Translations under genes and position numbers: made by a program
From: JAAYZB01 sp035379945
Lineage (GTDB): Bacteria > Bacillota_I > Bacilli_A > Izemoplasmatales > Hujiaoplasmataceae
NCBI GenBank assembly: GCA_035379945.1
Contig: DAOSWG010000008.1
Span: 8,419-72,418, forward strand
Length of the DNA stretch: 64,000 nucleotides
Direction: 5' to 3'
Notes under the pieces: model-generated
The model's database searches: none
Told to the model about the DNA's origin: nothing
What the model saw: only the letters and a program-made list of their open reading frames with translations
Shown: piece after piece, positions 33,396-40,272 of the stretch
Layout of the letters: each line of letters opens with the position of its first letter
How positions within the stretch are numbered: the first letter of the stretch is position 1

Positions 33396-34126
33396 TTGCC
33401 ATCGCCTTCTTCCCCAACAATAGCAATGAATGCGTCCTCGATATTTGCCGCATTGGTTTTTTCCTTAAGTTCGACCGGGGTTCCGATCGCTTTCACGGAT
33501 CCTTTGGCCAGTACACAAATCCGGTCAGACAACGCTTCCGCTTCTTCCATGTAGTGAGTAGTCAAAATGATGGTTATCTTTCCTTTAAGGGATTTGATTA
33601 TTTTCCACAGTTCCCTTCTTGCCAAAACATCGAGTCCCAAAGTCGGCTCATCAAGAAACAGGACTTCCGGCTCGGTGATCAAAGCCATGGCGATCCCCAG
33701 TCTCCTTTGCCATCCCCCAGAAAGTGTTTTGGCTCTTTTCTTGGCGACTTCTTCCATTCCATACTTCTGAATGGCATTGTCGGCCATTCTTTTCGCCGCA
33801 ATCGGATCATAACCGTATACGCCGGCAATCAGACAGAGATTCTCATAGACGTTTAGATTGGCCGCAACTGCCGTCTCCTGCGGGGAAATGCTGATTTTTT
33901 CTTTGACTTTGATCGGTGAAGAAATCACGCTGTCACCATGGACCAGGGCTTCTCCCGACGACGGTCTTGTCAAGCAGGACAGCATTTTGATTGTCGTTGT
34001 CTTTCCGGCGCCGTTCACTCCCAAAATAGAAAATAATTCGCCTTTTTCGACTTTTAAGTTTAATTTGTCGACAGCCAATACTTTTTTATACTTTTTTGTC
34101 AGGTCGAAAGTTTCGATGGCATACAT
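33392..34126 (-). CDS. ABC transporter ATP-binding protein
   Basis: A 244-residue nucleotide-binding subunit. It has Walker A GVNGAGKTTT near residue 37, the Q-loop SISPQETAV, signature LSGGWQRRLGIAMAL near 136, Walker B EVLFLDEPTLGLD and the H-loop TTHYMEEAE. This is the DrrA/CcmA-like exporter type. The start is the ATG at 34124-34126; an ATG at 34136 overlaps the AbrB gene end and lies against AAGG. It pairs with the permease whose start overlaps its stop. Confidence 0.94.
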   Translation of the reverse strand: MYAIETFDLTKKYKKVLAVDKLNLKVEKGELFSILGVNGAGKTTTIKMLSCLTRPSSGEALVHGDSVISSPIKVKEKISISPQETAVAANLNVYENLCLIAGVYGYDPIAAKRMADNAIQKYGMEEVAKKRAKTLSGGWQRRLGIAMALITEPEVLFLDEPTLGLDVLARRELWKIIKSLKGKITIILTTHYMEEAEALSDRICVLAKGSVKAIGTPVELKEKTNAANIEDAFIAIVGEEGDGK

Positions 34127-34127
34127 C

Positions 34128-34424
34128 TTATTTATCATCCTTACCGTTCAGGCTTTTGATTCCCCTGGCAAAAGACATGGCATCTTCTTCGCTGACATCA
34201 GGATATATTTCCTGACTTTTTCCGGCAAAAATGGCATCGGCTATCTTATTGAAAACATTCATTCTCTCGATAGCGATCCCTTTTTCCTTGTCCGCCAAAA
34301 TGACAAGCGAGTCTCCCGGTTTGATTCCGAACATGTCCCTGATTTCTTTCGGTATCACCACTTGTCCCTTTGGACCTACCCTTACGGCTCCGATACACTT
34401 TTCCGACATTTTCTCTTTTTCCAA
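34128..34424 (-). CDS. AbrB/MazE/SpoVT-family transcription regulator
   Basis: A 98-residue protein with an N-terminal swapped-hairpin AbrB domain: GAVRVGPKGQVVIPKEIRDM then FGIKPGDSLVILADKEKGIAI (residues about 10-55). The C-terminal 40 residues are helical and may bind a ligand or aid assembly. The start is TTG at 34422-34424, seven bases after GGAGG; an internal ATG five codons later lacks such a site. It leads an operon with the ABC exporter genes, which it probably controls. An imperfect inverted repeat lies over its promoter. Confidence 0.88.
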   Translation of the reverse strand: MEKEKMSEKCIGAVRVGPKGQVVIPKEIRDMFGIKPGDSLVILADKEKGIAIERMNVFNKIADAIFAGKSQEIYPDVSEEDAMSFARGIKSLNGKDDK

Positions 34425-34460
34425 TATGGCACCTCCGACACGGTATAACTTGTATAATTA

Positions 34461-34488
34461 ATTATACCACCGTGAATTGCAAGGTCAA
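34461..34488 (-). promoter_or_regulatory. Promoter of the AbrB-ABC operon with a possible operator
   Basis: TTGACC (34483-34488) and TATAAT (34461-34466), 16-base spacer, with TGG before the -10. CACGGTATAA at 34438-34447 and TTATACCACCGTG at 34462-34474 form an imperfect inverted repeat around the start site, suggesting self-regulation. Confidence 0.65.
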
Positions 34489-34498
34489 TAAAAACAAT

Positions 34499-34524
34499 AA
34501 AAAAAATCGATCTTTTTCAGATCG
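34499..34524 (-). terminator. Terminator of the four-tRNA cluster
   Basis: CGATC and GATCG arms with a seven-base loop followed on the minus strand by a long T-run. The stem is short but the T-tract is strong. Confidence 0.6.
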
Positions 34525-34554
34525 GTTTTCTTTACACTGATATCAATATCGCAT

Positions 34555-34638
34555 TGGTGCGGGTGACAGGACTTGAACCTGCACGTCTGGGACACCAGAT
34601 CCTAAGTCTGGCGCGTCTGCCAATTCCGCCACACCCGC
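34555..34638 (-). tRNA. tRNA-Leu (UAG anticodon)
   Basis: Acceptor GCGGGTG/CACCCGC with encoded CCA. The anticodon loop is CTTAGGA, and a long variable arm fits a class II leucine tRNA. Reads CUA and probably other CUN codons. Confidence 0.95.
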
Positions 34639-34644
34639 AAAAGA

Positions 34645-34720
34645 TGGTGACCCGCAGGCGATTCGAACGCCTGACCCTTTGATTAAAAGTCAAATGCTCT
34701 ACCGACTGAGCTAGCGGGTC
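34645..34720 (-). tRNA. tRNA-Lys (UUU anticodon)
   Basis: Acceptor GACCCGC/GCGGGTC with encoded CCA; anticodon loop CTTTTAA; T-loop TTCGAAT. Standard 76-base tRNA. Confidence 0.96.
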
Positions 34721-34727
34721 ATTAAAA

Positions 34728-34802
34728 TGGCTGGGCTAGGTGGATTTGAACCACCGTTCTCGGAGTCAAAGTCCGATGCCTTAACCCCTTGGCTATAGCC
34801 CA
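34728..34802 (-). tRNA. tRNA-Gln (UUG anticodon)
   Basis: Acceptor TGGGCTA/TAGCCCA, discriminator G, encoded CCA; anticodon loop CTTTGAC. 75 bases. Confidence 0.95.
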
Positions 34803-34815
34803 ACCTAGCGAAAAA

Positions 34816-34893
34816 TGGGGCGATTGATGGGACTCGAACCCACGAATGCCGGAGCCACAATCCGGAGCGTTAACCAGCTTCGCCACAACCGCC
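34816..34893 (-). tRNA. tRNA-His (GUG anticodon)
   Basis: Acceptor GCGGTTG/CAATCGC with the extra 5' G opposite discriminator C that marks histidine tRNAs; anticodon loop TTGTGGC; encoded CCA. Confidence 0.95.
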
Positions 34894-34914
34894 ATCGTCT
34901 TTTTCGCACCTTTT

Positions 34915-34943
34915 AGTTTACTAAATAGGCCTATAAAAGTCAA
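34915..34943 (-). promoter_or_regulatory. Promoter of the His-Gln-Lys-Leu tRNA cluster
   Basis: TTGACT (34938-34943) and TAAACT (34915-34920) on the minus strand with 17 bases between, about 20 bases before tRNA-His. Confidence 0.7.
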
Positions 34944-34975
34944 GCAATATTTCCAAGTAACATCAGCGGCAACGA

Positions 34976-35004
34976 TAAAAAAAGACGCCCGGTAAATGGC
35001 GCCT
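34976..35004 (-). terminator. Terminator of the DegV gene
   Basis: AGGCGCC pairs with GGGCGTCT on the minus strand with one G-U pair, followed by seven T. Confidence 0.8.
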
Positions 35005-35015
35005 CAAACTCATGG

Positions 35016-35864
35016 TCATTCAGCAGCTACGGCAAGCCCGAATCCTTGGTCTCCCAAGTGCGCGAAGAAGACCGGAGAAACGTAGTCCGTCATGTGAATT
35101 CCGGCAGCCGGATATTTGCCGGAAATATACAATCTGATTTTCTCCGCCCATTCCGGCCTGTTCAAATGAATGATATCAAAATACACTTTTTTGAATTTCT
35201 GGCAATATTCATCGGCTTTATTCATGAAGTACTCGAAACATGCCAAATTGGTTCTTTCTTTTTTTGTAAGTTGCAATTTCCCTTCGACCATTTCGACAAT
35301 CGGTTTGATCCTGAGTACGGTTCCAAGAAGCGCCTGAATCCGGTTAAGTCTTCCCCCGCGAAAAAGATTCATCAGGTTTCCGAGGGTAAACATCACGGCT
35401 CCGTTTTTGAATATGGTATAATACCGTTTTTGCACTTCTTCGAACGAAGCGCCTTCCGCCACCATTTCCGCAAGCAACGCCACTCCGTTGGCAACACCGA
35501 AAGACGCCAACTGCGGGGCGTGAATACTGATGTCCATTTCAAAATCGATCATGGTTTTCGCTATCATGGCCGATTGATATGTTCCGCTCAGTTTGTCGGA
35601 AATGGTCACTACCAAAACATTCGTGTACCCTTCGTTATGGAATTCCTCATATTTTTCCAAGAATTCTCCTGGCGCGGGCTGACTTGTCGTTATATGCTTG
35701 GCTTTATGAAGTTGCTCGATCATTTCCTCGGTTGTAATATCTTCTTCTTTGCGAGATGTTCCGTCTAATGTAACGTAAAGCGACACTATCTTGATGAACG
35801 GATACTCTTTCAATTCCGCTCTTGTCAGGCTGGTGCTGTCAATCAAAATACCTATTTTTTCCAT
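35016..35864 (-). CDS. DegV-family fatty-acid-binding protein
   Basis: A 282-residue protein with the two-domain EDD fold of DegV/FakB. Signatures: the opening GILIDSTSLTRAEL, TSQPAPGEFLEKYEE (fatty-acid carboxylate region, near residue 60), ISDKLSGTYQSAMIA near 88, and FRGGRLNRIQALLGTVLRIKP near 165. FakB proteins hold a fatty acid while FakA phosphorylates it for phospholipid synthesis; no FakA is in the window. AAGGTGAG precedes the ATG. It is a single-gene unit with its own terminator; tandem repeats upstream may be regulatory. Confidence 0.92.
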   Translation of the reverse strand: MEKIGILIDSTSLTRAELKEYPFIKIVSLYVTLDGTSRKEEDITTEEMIEQLHKAKHITTSQPAPGEFLEKYEEFHNEGYTNVLVVTISDKLSGTYQSAMIAKTMIDFEMDISIHAPQLASFGVANGVALLAEMVAEGASFEEVQKRYYTIFKNGAVMFTLGNLMNLFRGGRLNRIQALLGTVLRIKPIVEMVEGKLQLTKKERTNLACFEYFMNKADEYCQKFKKVYFDIIHLNRPEWAEKIRLYISGKYPAAGIHMTDYVSPVFFAHLGDQGFGLAVAAE

Positions 35865-35886
35865 TTTCTCACCTTGCTATTTTGCA

Positions 35887-35915
35887 TATGAAATCACATA
35901 GTATGACATCACATA
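35887..35915. repeat. Two tandem 14-bp repeats upstream of the DegV gene
   Basis: TATGAAATCACATA (35887-35900) and TATGACATCACATA (35902-35915) differ at one position and are separated by one base. They lie 20-50 bases before the start codon. A pair of regulator sites is inferred. Confidence 0.6.
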
Positions 35916-35966
35916 CATAATACTGTATCAAAAACCCATGATTTAATCAAGAAAAACATACAAACA

Positions 35967-35995
35967 TCAAAAAAAGAAGCGGCCGAGCCGCTTCC
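35967..35995 (-). terminator. Terminator of the EF-G-like gene
   Basis: GAAGCGGC and GCCGCTTC form a perfect 8-bp stem with a three-base loop, then seven T on the minus strand. Confidence 0.9.
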
Positions 35996-35999
35996 TTGA

Positions 36000-38072
36000 T
36001 TAATTGTTTTTCTTGTCGTGTTCTTCAATTATCTTGCCGATCAGATTTCCTGGTACTTCCTCGTAACGAACGAATTCTCTGGTGAAAGTTCCCGATCCCT
36101 GTGTCATGGCTTTAAGATCAATCGTATATTTGGTAATTTCCGCCTGAGGGGCTTCAGCCACGATCTTCTGGTATCCGGCTTCAGCTGGTTCCATGCCCAT
36201 TACACGACCACGACGTTTGTTTACATCACCTAAAACATCTCCCATGTATTCATCCTTGACGGTGACGACAATCTTGTCGATCGGTTCGAGAATAGTCGGC
36301 TTTGCTTGTTTGCAAGCTTCCTTGAAGGCAATGGATGCGGCCATTTTGAATGCCAGTTCATTGGAGTCAACCGGATGATATTTACCATCGGTCAGAATGC
36401 CTTTGACTCCGATCACCGGGAATCCTGCCAGGGTTCCGTGTTCCAAAGTTTCCTGCAATCCCTTGTCGACGGCCGGGAAATAGTTTCTTGGTACCGATCC
36501 GCCGAATACTTCTTCCGTAAATTCATAGTCTTTGTCGGGATTCGGCTCGAAACGCATGACGACGACGCCGTAATAACCGGAACCGCCGGATTGTTTGATA
36601 TATCTGCCTTCCGCAGTTGCGGTGGCTTTGATCGTTTCACGGTAGACGATTTGTTGCTCTTCCGTATCAATGTCGACTTTGAACATATTTTTCATCTTAT
36701 CGGTGATATAGCCAAGATGGATTATTCCCTGTCCGCCAATCAGCAACTGACTGGTTTCTTTGTTGCGGCGGATCTCGAAAGTGTTGTCTTCAAGTTGCAG
36801 TTTCTGCAACGCATTCGACAATTTGTCTTCATCGGCTTTGTTCTTCGGATGGATGGCGATATACATCGTCGGGGTGGGGGTATATGTTTTCGGATAAACG
36901 ATCGGGGATTTCTTATCGGACAACGTCGAATCCGTCACGACTCCGTCGGTCTTGGCAATTCCGCAAATGTCGCCTGCATGAACCACTTCCACCGGAATCT
37001 GGGTCTTCCCGCAAAGGAAGAACAGATTACCGATCTTTCTGGTTTCCTGAACACTCGACACATATACTTCCTGATCCTTGTGAACTGTTCCAGAACGTAC
37101 TTGGATGATATTTATCGCTCCCATGAATGGATCGATTGTTGTCTTGAAAACATAAGCGGAGAACGGCTCGGTATCGCTTACTTTGCGACTGATGACATCA
37201 TCGCTGTCAGGAGCGCTTCCCTTGAACGACTCGGCTTCTTCCATGGATGGAAAATACTCATGAATCATACCGAGCAGGGAAACCGATCCGATGTCCTTCG
37301 TGGCGGAACCGACGATTACCGGTACAACCTCGCCTGAAAGAACGGTCGTATGTAAACCTTTTTTGACTTCTTCCAATGTGAGCTCTTCGCCGCCGAAATA
37401 TTTCTCCAACAGTTCTTCGTTGGATCCGGCAACTGTTTCGACAAGTTCGGTGCGATATCCCTGGACCTTATCCATCTTGTCCGGGTAGATTTCGCCGTCG
37501 ACAACAGATTTTCCGTCGTAAAGTCTGGCTTTTAAATCGATGATGTCGGCAAAGCCGCTGAATTCATCGCTTTTTCCGATCGGCACGCAAAACGGCATTG
37601 CCTGTTTTCCGAGTTTTTCTTTGACGGCAGTCATTACTGAATCGAATTTGACGTTTTCCTTGTCCATCTTATTGACAAAAATGATAGCTGGAAGATTGCG
37701 CTTTTTGATTTCCAGCCACATTTTTTCAGCTCCGATTTCCACGCCTTTGGTGGCATCCAGAACCAGGATGGCACCGGAAGCGGCGTTGAAAGCATAGGAA
37801 ACGTCGCCAATCATTTCATCGGCGCCTGGGGCGTCGAGAACATTTATTTTGATGTCATCGTATTCAACAGGGACAACACTGGTAGATAAAGAGTTTTGTT
37901 TTGCCTGTTCTTCCGGAGAGTAATCGGAAATGGTGGTCTTCTTCTCGACCTCTCCTTTTTTTTCTATCCGTCCGGTCACATAGGCCAGAGACTCGACAAG
38001 GGACGTCTTGCCGCTTCCAAGGTGGCCTAAAAGAATGACGCTCTTCAAGGATTTTGCTGAATATTCTTTCAT
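36000..38072 (-). CDS. EF-G-like translational GTPase paralogue
   Basis: A 690-residue protein with all five EF-G domains. G1 is GHLGSGKTSL instead of the AHIDAGKTT of true EF-G, G3 is DAPGADEMIG, and G4 is NKMD. The switch II His that catalyses GTP hydrolysis in EF-G (DxPGH) is Ala here, as in EF-G2-type paralogues that often have Tyr or another residue. Domain IV (SGGSGYYGVVVMRFEP) and the C-terminal domain (GDVNKRRGRVMGMEP) are conserved. It is likely an accessory factor rather than the main EF-G. It stands alone with its own promoter and terminator, not in a str operon. Confidence 0.92.
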   Translation of the reverse strand: MKEYSAKSLKSVILLGHLGSGKTSLVESLAYVTGRIEKKGEVEKKTTISDYSPEEQAKQNSLSTSVVPVEYDDIKINVLDAPGADEMIGDVSYAFNAASGAILVLDATKGVEIGAEKMWLEIKKRNLPAIIFVNKMDKENVKFDSVMTAVKEKLGKQAMPFCVPIGKSDEFSGFADIIDLKARLYDGKSVVDGEIYPDKMDKVQGYRTELVETVAGSNEELLEKYFGGEELTLEEVKKGLHTTVLSGEVVPVIVGSATKDIGSVSLLGMIHEYFPSMEEAESFKGSAPDSDDVISRKVSDTEPFSAYVFKTTIDPFMGAINIIQVRSGTVHKDQEVYVSSVQETRKIGNLFFLCGKTQIPVEVVHAGDICGIAKTDGVVTDSTLSDKKSPIVYPKTYTPTPTMYIAIHPKNKADEDKLSNALQKLQLEDNTFEIRRNKETSQLLIGGQGIIHLGYITDKMKNMFKVDIDTEEQQIVYRETIKATATAEGRYIKQSGGSGYYGVVVMRFEPNPDKDYEFTEEVFGGSVPRNYFPAVDKGLQETLEHGTLAGFPVIGVKGILTDGKYHPVDSNELAFKMAASIAFKEACKQAKPTILEPIDKIVVTVKDEYMGDVLGDVNKRRGRVMGMEPAEAGYQKIVAEAPQAEITKYTIDLKAMTQGSGTFTREFVRYEEVPGNLIGKIIEEHDKKNN

Positions 38073-38116
38073 TTATGTTGATCTCCTCTCGTTCAACTCT
38101 GTTTTCAGTCTATTTT

Positions 38117-38122
38117 ATTATA
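38117..38122 (-). promoter_or_regulatory. Promoter of the EF-G-like gene
   Basis: TGATATAAT on the minus strand (TATAAT at 38117-38122), an extended -10 about 45 bases before the start codon. AGGAG follows before the ATG. Confidence 0.5.
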
Positions 38123-38165
38123 TCATATCTAACGGAAAAATAAAGATGATAATATCAGCGCTTTC

Positions 38166-38189
38166 ATGGAAAAGCCGCCCTTGGGCGGC
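38166..38189 (-). terminator. Terminator in the gap upstream of the EF-G-like gene
   Basis: GCCGCCC (38183-38189 on the minus strand) and GGGCGGC form a perfect 7-bp stem with a two-base loop and a short T-run. The 219-bp gap also holds an extended -10 box (TGATATAAT, 38263-38268) about 75 bases upstream of it, but no ORF. Confidence 0.65.
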
Positions 38190-38291
38190 AAGGCGTTTCG
38201 ACGCAATATCCATATAGGTTTTTTGGTTTATCACATAGCATATTAAAGCGATCGGTATGATAATTATATCATAACAGGCGTTATTTTCCCA

Positions 38292-39392
38292 TTAATCAAT
38301 TTTCCCCGGATTTTCTTGCTTTGCGATCATGGTGTATTTCCTGACAAAATCGGTTTTGGCTTCGGTATATTCATTGCGATTGAATTCATATTGCTTCCAT
38401 AATTTCAGTTTAAGTTCCTCATATTCCTTGGCGATATCCGGATGGCTTGTCAGGTAATTTCTAAAATATATTTCGTCGTTATCGCCCTGATAACTGACAT
38501 GGATATGGAAAACCCTGTCCGCAAATCCCTGCTCGGTATATCCCTTGTTAAGAGATAATCTATTGTCTTCATCGGACATGAATCGATAACCATTTTTTAC
38601 AAGCAAATCCTTAATTTGAGACATTGGTTTGCCAAGCCGGATTTCCACCAGAATATCGACAATGGGTTTAGCGTGAATTCCGTCGATCGATGTGCTGCCG
38701 ATATGACTGATCCTGACGACAGCGTCTCTTGGCAAAATGTTTTCCAAGATAGCTTTTTCTTCAATAAACCATGATTTCCAATATGTTTTATGACTTTCTA
38801 AGAAAATCGGGAAAACACACCACAGTTCCTTTTTGGTCATTTCGGATAACTTTCTTCCCGTCTTGCCGCCAGAGTTGGAATACAGCCAATACATTTGATC
38901 GATTTTACCCTTATATTCGAACTCTTCTCCAAGAACTCCGCCGTTTTTCATTATACTTTTGGCCGAAGCAATATTATCCTTTTCACATATCATCAAAACT
39001 CTGTCGATGCCACGTTGTTTGCATATATCTAGAGCCAGACCGATCATTTCTGTCCCGTATCCTTTTCCTCTTTCGCTTGGTCTGATACCGTCGCCAATAT
39101 GACTCCCGCCGTTCGCAAGCATTGTTTCTTCATCGGGATAAAGCCGTATATTGACGGCTCCAACCATGAGATTTCTTTCCAAATCAAGACAAAAGTAAGT
39201 CAGAGCTGGCACTTTCCCAAGAGGCGGTTCGCTCTCTTCTTTTCTGAATCCTTCAAGATAACCATTAAAATCGCGATAATCGTCCCTCGCTATGCTCCAC
39301 GGAGTAATGGACTTTTCTTTTGCGGTCCATTCATCCATCATTTCGACAATCCGCTTTTCATATACTCGACTTGGTTTGACAAGTTTCAACAT
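38292..39392 (-). CDS. GNAT acetyltransferase fused to a GrpB (UPF0157) domain
   Basis: A 366-residue two-domain protein. Residues 1-175 are a GNAT acetyltransferase: ITPWSIARDDYRDFNGYL, then the acetyl-CoA loop IRPSERGKGYGTEMI near 108-122 and DRVLMICEKDNIASAKSI. Residues about 180-360 are a GrpB/UPF0157 domain of the nucleotidyltransferase fold: RISHIGSTSIDGIHAKPIVDI near 235. Each family is widespread but the fusion is less usual. The ATG at 39390-39392 follows GGTGAT by five bases; a TTG six bases earlier is less likely. Substrates are unknown; antibiotic or small-molecule modification is possible. Confidence 0.85.
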   Translation of the reverse strand: MLKLVKPSRVYEKRIVEMMDEWTAKEKSITPWSIARDDYRDFNGYLEGFRKEESEPPLGKVPALTYFCLDLERNLMVGAVNIRLYPDEETMLANGGSHIGDGIRPSERGKGYGTEMIGLALDICKQRGIDRVLMICEKDNIASAKSIMKNGGVLGEEFEYKGKIDQMYWLYSNSGGKTGRKLSEMTKKELWCVFPIFLESHKTYWKSWFIEEKAILENILPRDAVVRISHIGSTSIDGIHAKPIVDILVEIRLGKPMSQIKDLLVKNGYRFMSDEDNRLSLNKGYTEQGFADRVFHIHVSYQGDNDEIYFRNYLTSHPDIAKEYEELKLKLWKQYEFNRNEYTEAKTDFVRKYTMIAKQENPGKID

Positions 39393-39463
39393 CCACAATC
39401 ACCGTCCGGTTTTTGTTTGTTCCCTTCCGATTATAGCATACGTGTTATTGCCATCAAAGACAT

Positions 39464-39489
39464 ATTAAAAAAACCACGCAAATGCGTGG
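39464..39489 (-). terminator. Terminator of tRNA-Trp
   Basis: CCACGCA and TGCGTGG arms with a two-base loop, followed by seven T on the minus strand, 15 bases after the tRNA. Confidence 0.85.
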
Positions 39490-39503
39490 CTTGACTATCT
39501 GTT

Positions 39504-39578
39504 TGGCAGGGGTGACAGGATTCGAACCCGTACTAGCGGTTTTGGAGACCGACGTGCTACCATTGACACCACACCCCT
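39504..39578 (-). tRNA. tRNA-Trp (CCA anticodon)
   Basis: Acceptor AGGGGTG/CACCCCT, discriminator G, encoded CCA; anticodon loop CTCCAAA. The CCA anticodon reads UGG only, in line with UGA as stop. Confidence 0.96.
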
Positions 39579-39593
39579 AATGGTCTAGTTAAT

Positions 39594-39623
39594 ATTATCT
39601 TTCAATCTTGGTTTTTAGTCAAG
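39594..39623 (-). promoter_or_regulatory. Promoter of tRNA-Trp
   Basis: TTGACT (39618-39623) and GATAAT (39594-39599) on the minus strand with an 18-base spacer, 15 bases before the tRNA. Confidence 0.65.
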
Positions 39624-39655
39624 ACTTTTTTCCGTAGTCAAAACCAGGTAAACAT

Positions 39656-40270
39656 TTACCGGTTTTTCTCGTTCTTGATCATTTTCAGACGAGAAAATTC
39701 CTCTCGTTCTTTTTCTTCCAGCGAATCGGCAATGAATTTGATATTCTCCTGCAATTCCGGAATAACGATGTTTTTTAGAGCGTTCGCCCGTTTCTGTGCT
39801 TTTCTGATCGCAAAAGCAAGCCGGTAGGCGCTGTTGTCGATCTCTGCCAGTTTGATTACCAAATCTCGGACTTTTATAAAATTCTGATATGCATAATCGA
39901 ATTTGGTATTGGTGCTGGCGATGCCGTAATTCAGTCTTACCGGTTTCTTGTCATACGAAAGACTGGGAATATCCACTCCCATGACACTTCTGTATGTTAT
40001 GGATAGCCCGTCGTCGATCGGCACTGATTTGGCGAGATCGCTGACTATTCCTAACGTAATATTGGCTTCCTGCAAAGCAATATATGCTGTTTGGAAAATA
40101 TCCGTGATTTCGGTGCGCATCTGTCTGACGCTTTCTATCAGTTGCATCATTTCCCTGATTAGGATGTTTCGCTTGCGATCGATCAGATCATATCCTAGTT
40201 TAGCGAGCTGATCTGTTTTTTTGAACGCCAGCAGATTCCCTTTGGTGGGAAAAACCTGGTTTTTTGCCAT
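39656..40270 (-). CDS. atpD: V/A-type ATPase subunit D (central rotor)
   Basis: Subunit D is the coiled-coil central shaft that turns inside the A3B3 head. The 204-residue protein begins VFPTKGNLLAFKKTDQLAK, a conserved N-terminal helix, and ends in a second long helix (FRLAFAIRKAQKRANALKNI-like region near 155-175). The two long helices frame a less conserved middle with VDIPSL. It is the last gene of the operon and starts two bases after the stop of subunit B. No terminator is obvious directly after it; tRNA-Trp with its own promoter follows. Confidence 0.95.
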   Translation of the reverse strand: MAKNQVFPTKGNLLAFKKTDQLAKLGYDLIDRKRNILIREMMQLIESVRQMRTEITDIFQTAYIALQEANITLGIVSDLAKSVPIDDGLSITYRSVMGVDIPSLSYDKKPVRLNYGIASTNTKFDYAYQNFIKVRDLVIKLAEIDNSAYRLAFAIRKAQKRANALKNIVIPELQENIKFIADSLEEKEREEFSRLKMIKNEKNR

Positions 40271-40272
40271 GG

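Noticed and set aside
34722..34943. 73-residue leftward frame over the tRNA cluster
   Set aside because: It overlaps tRNA-His and tRNA-Gln and its sequence is translated tRNA.
36306..37337. 343-residue rightward reading frame
   Set aside because: It lies wholly opposite the EF-G-like gene, has no ribosome site or family resemblance, and its protein composition (rich in His, Phe, Arg) is typical of an antisense shadow.
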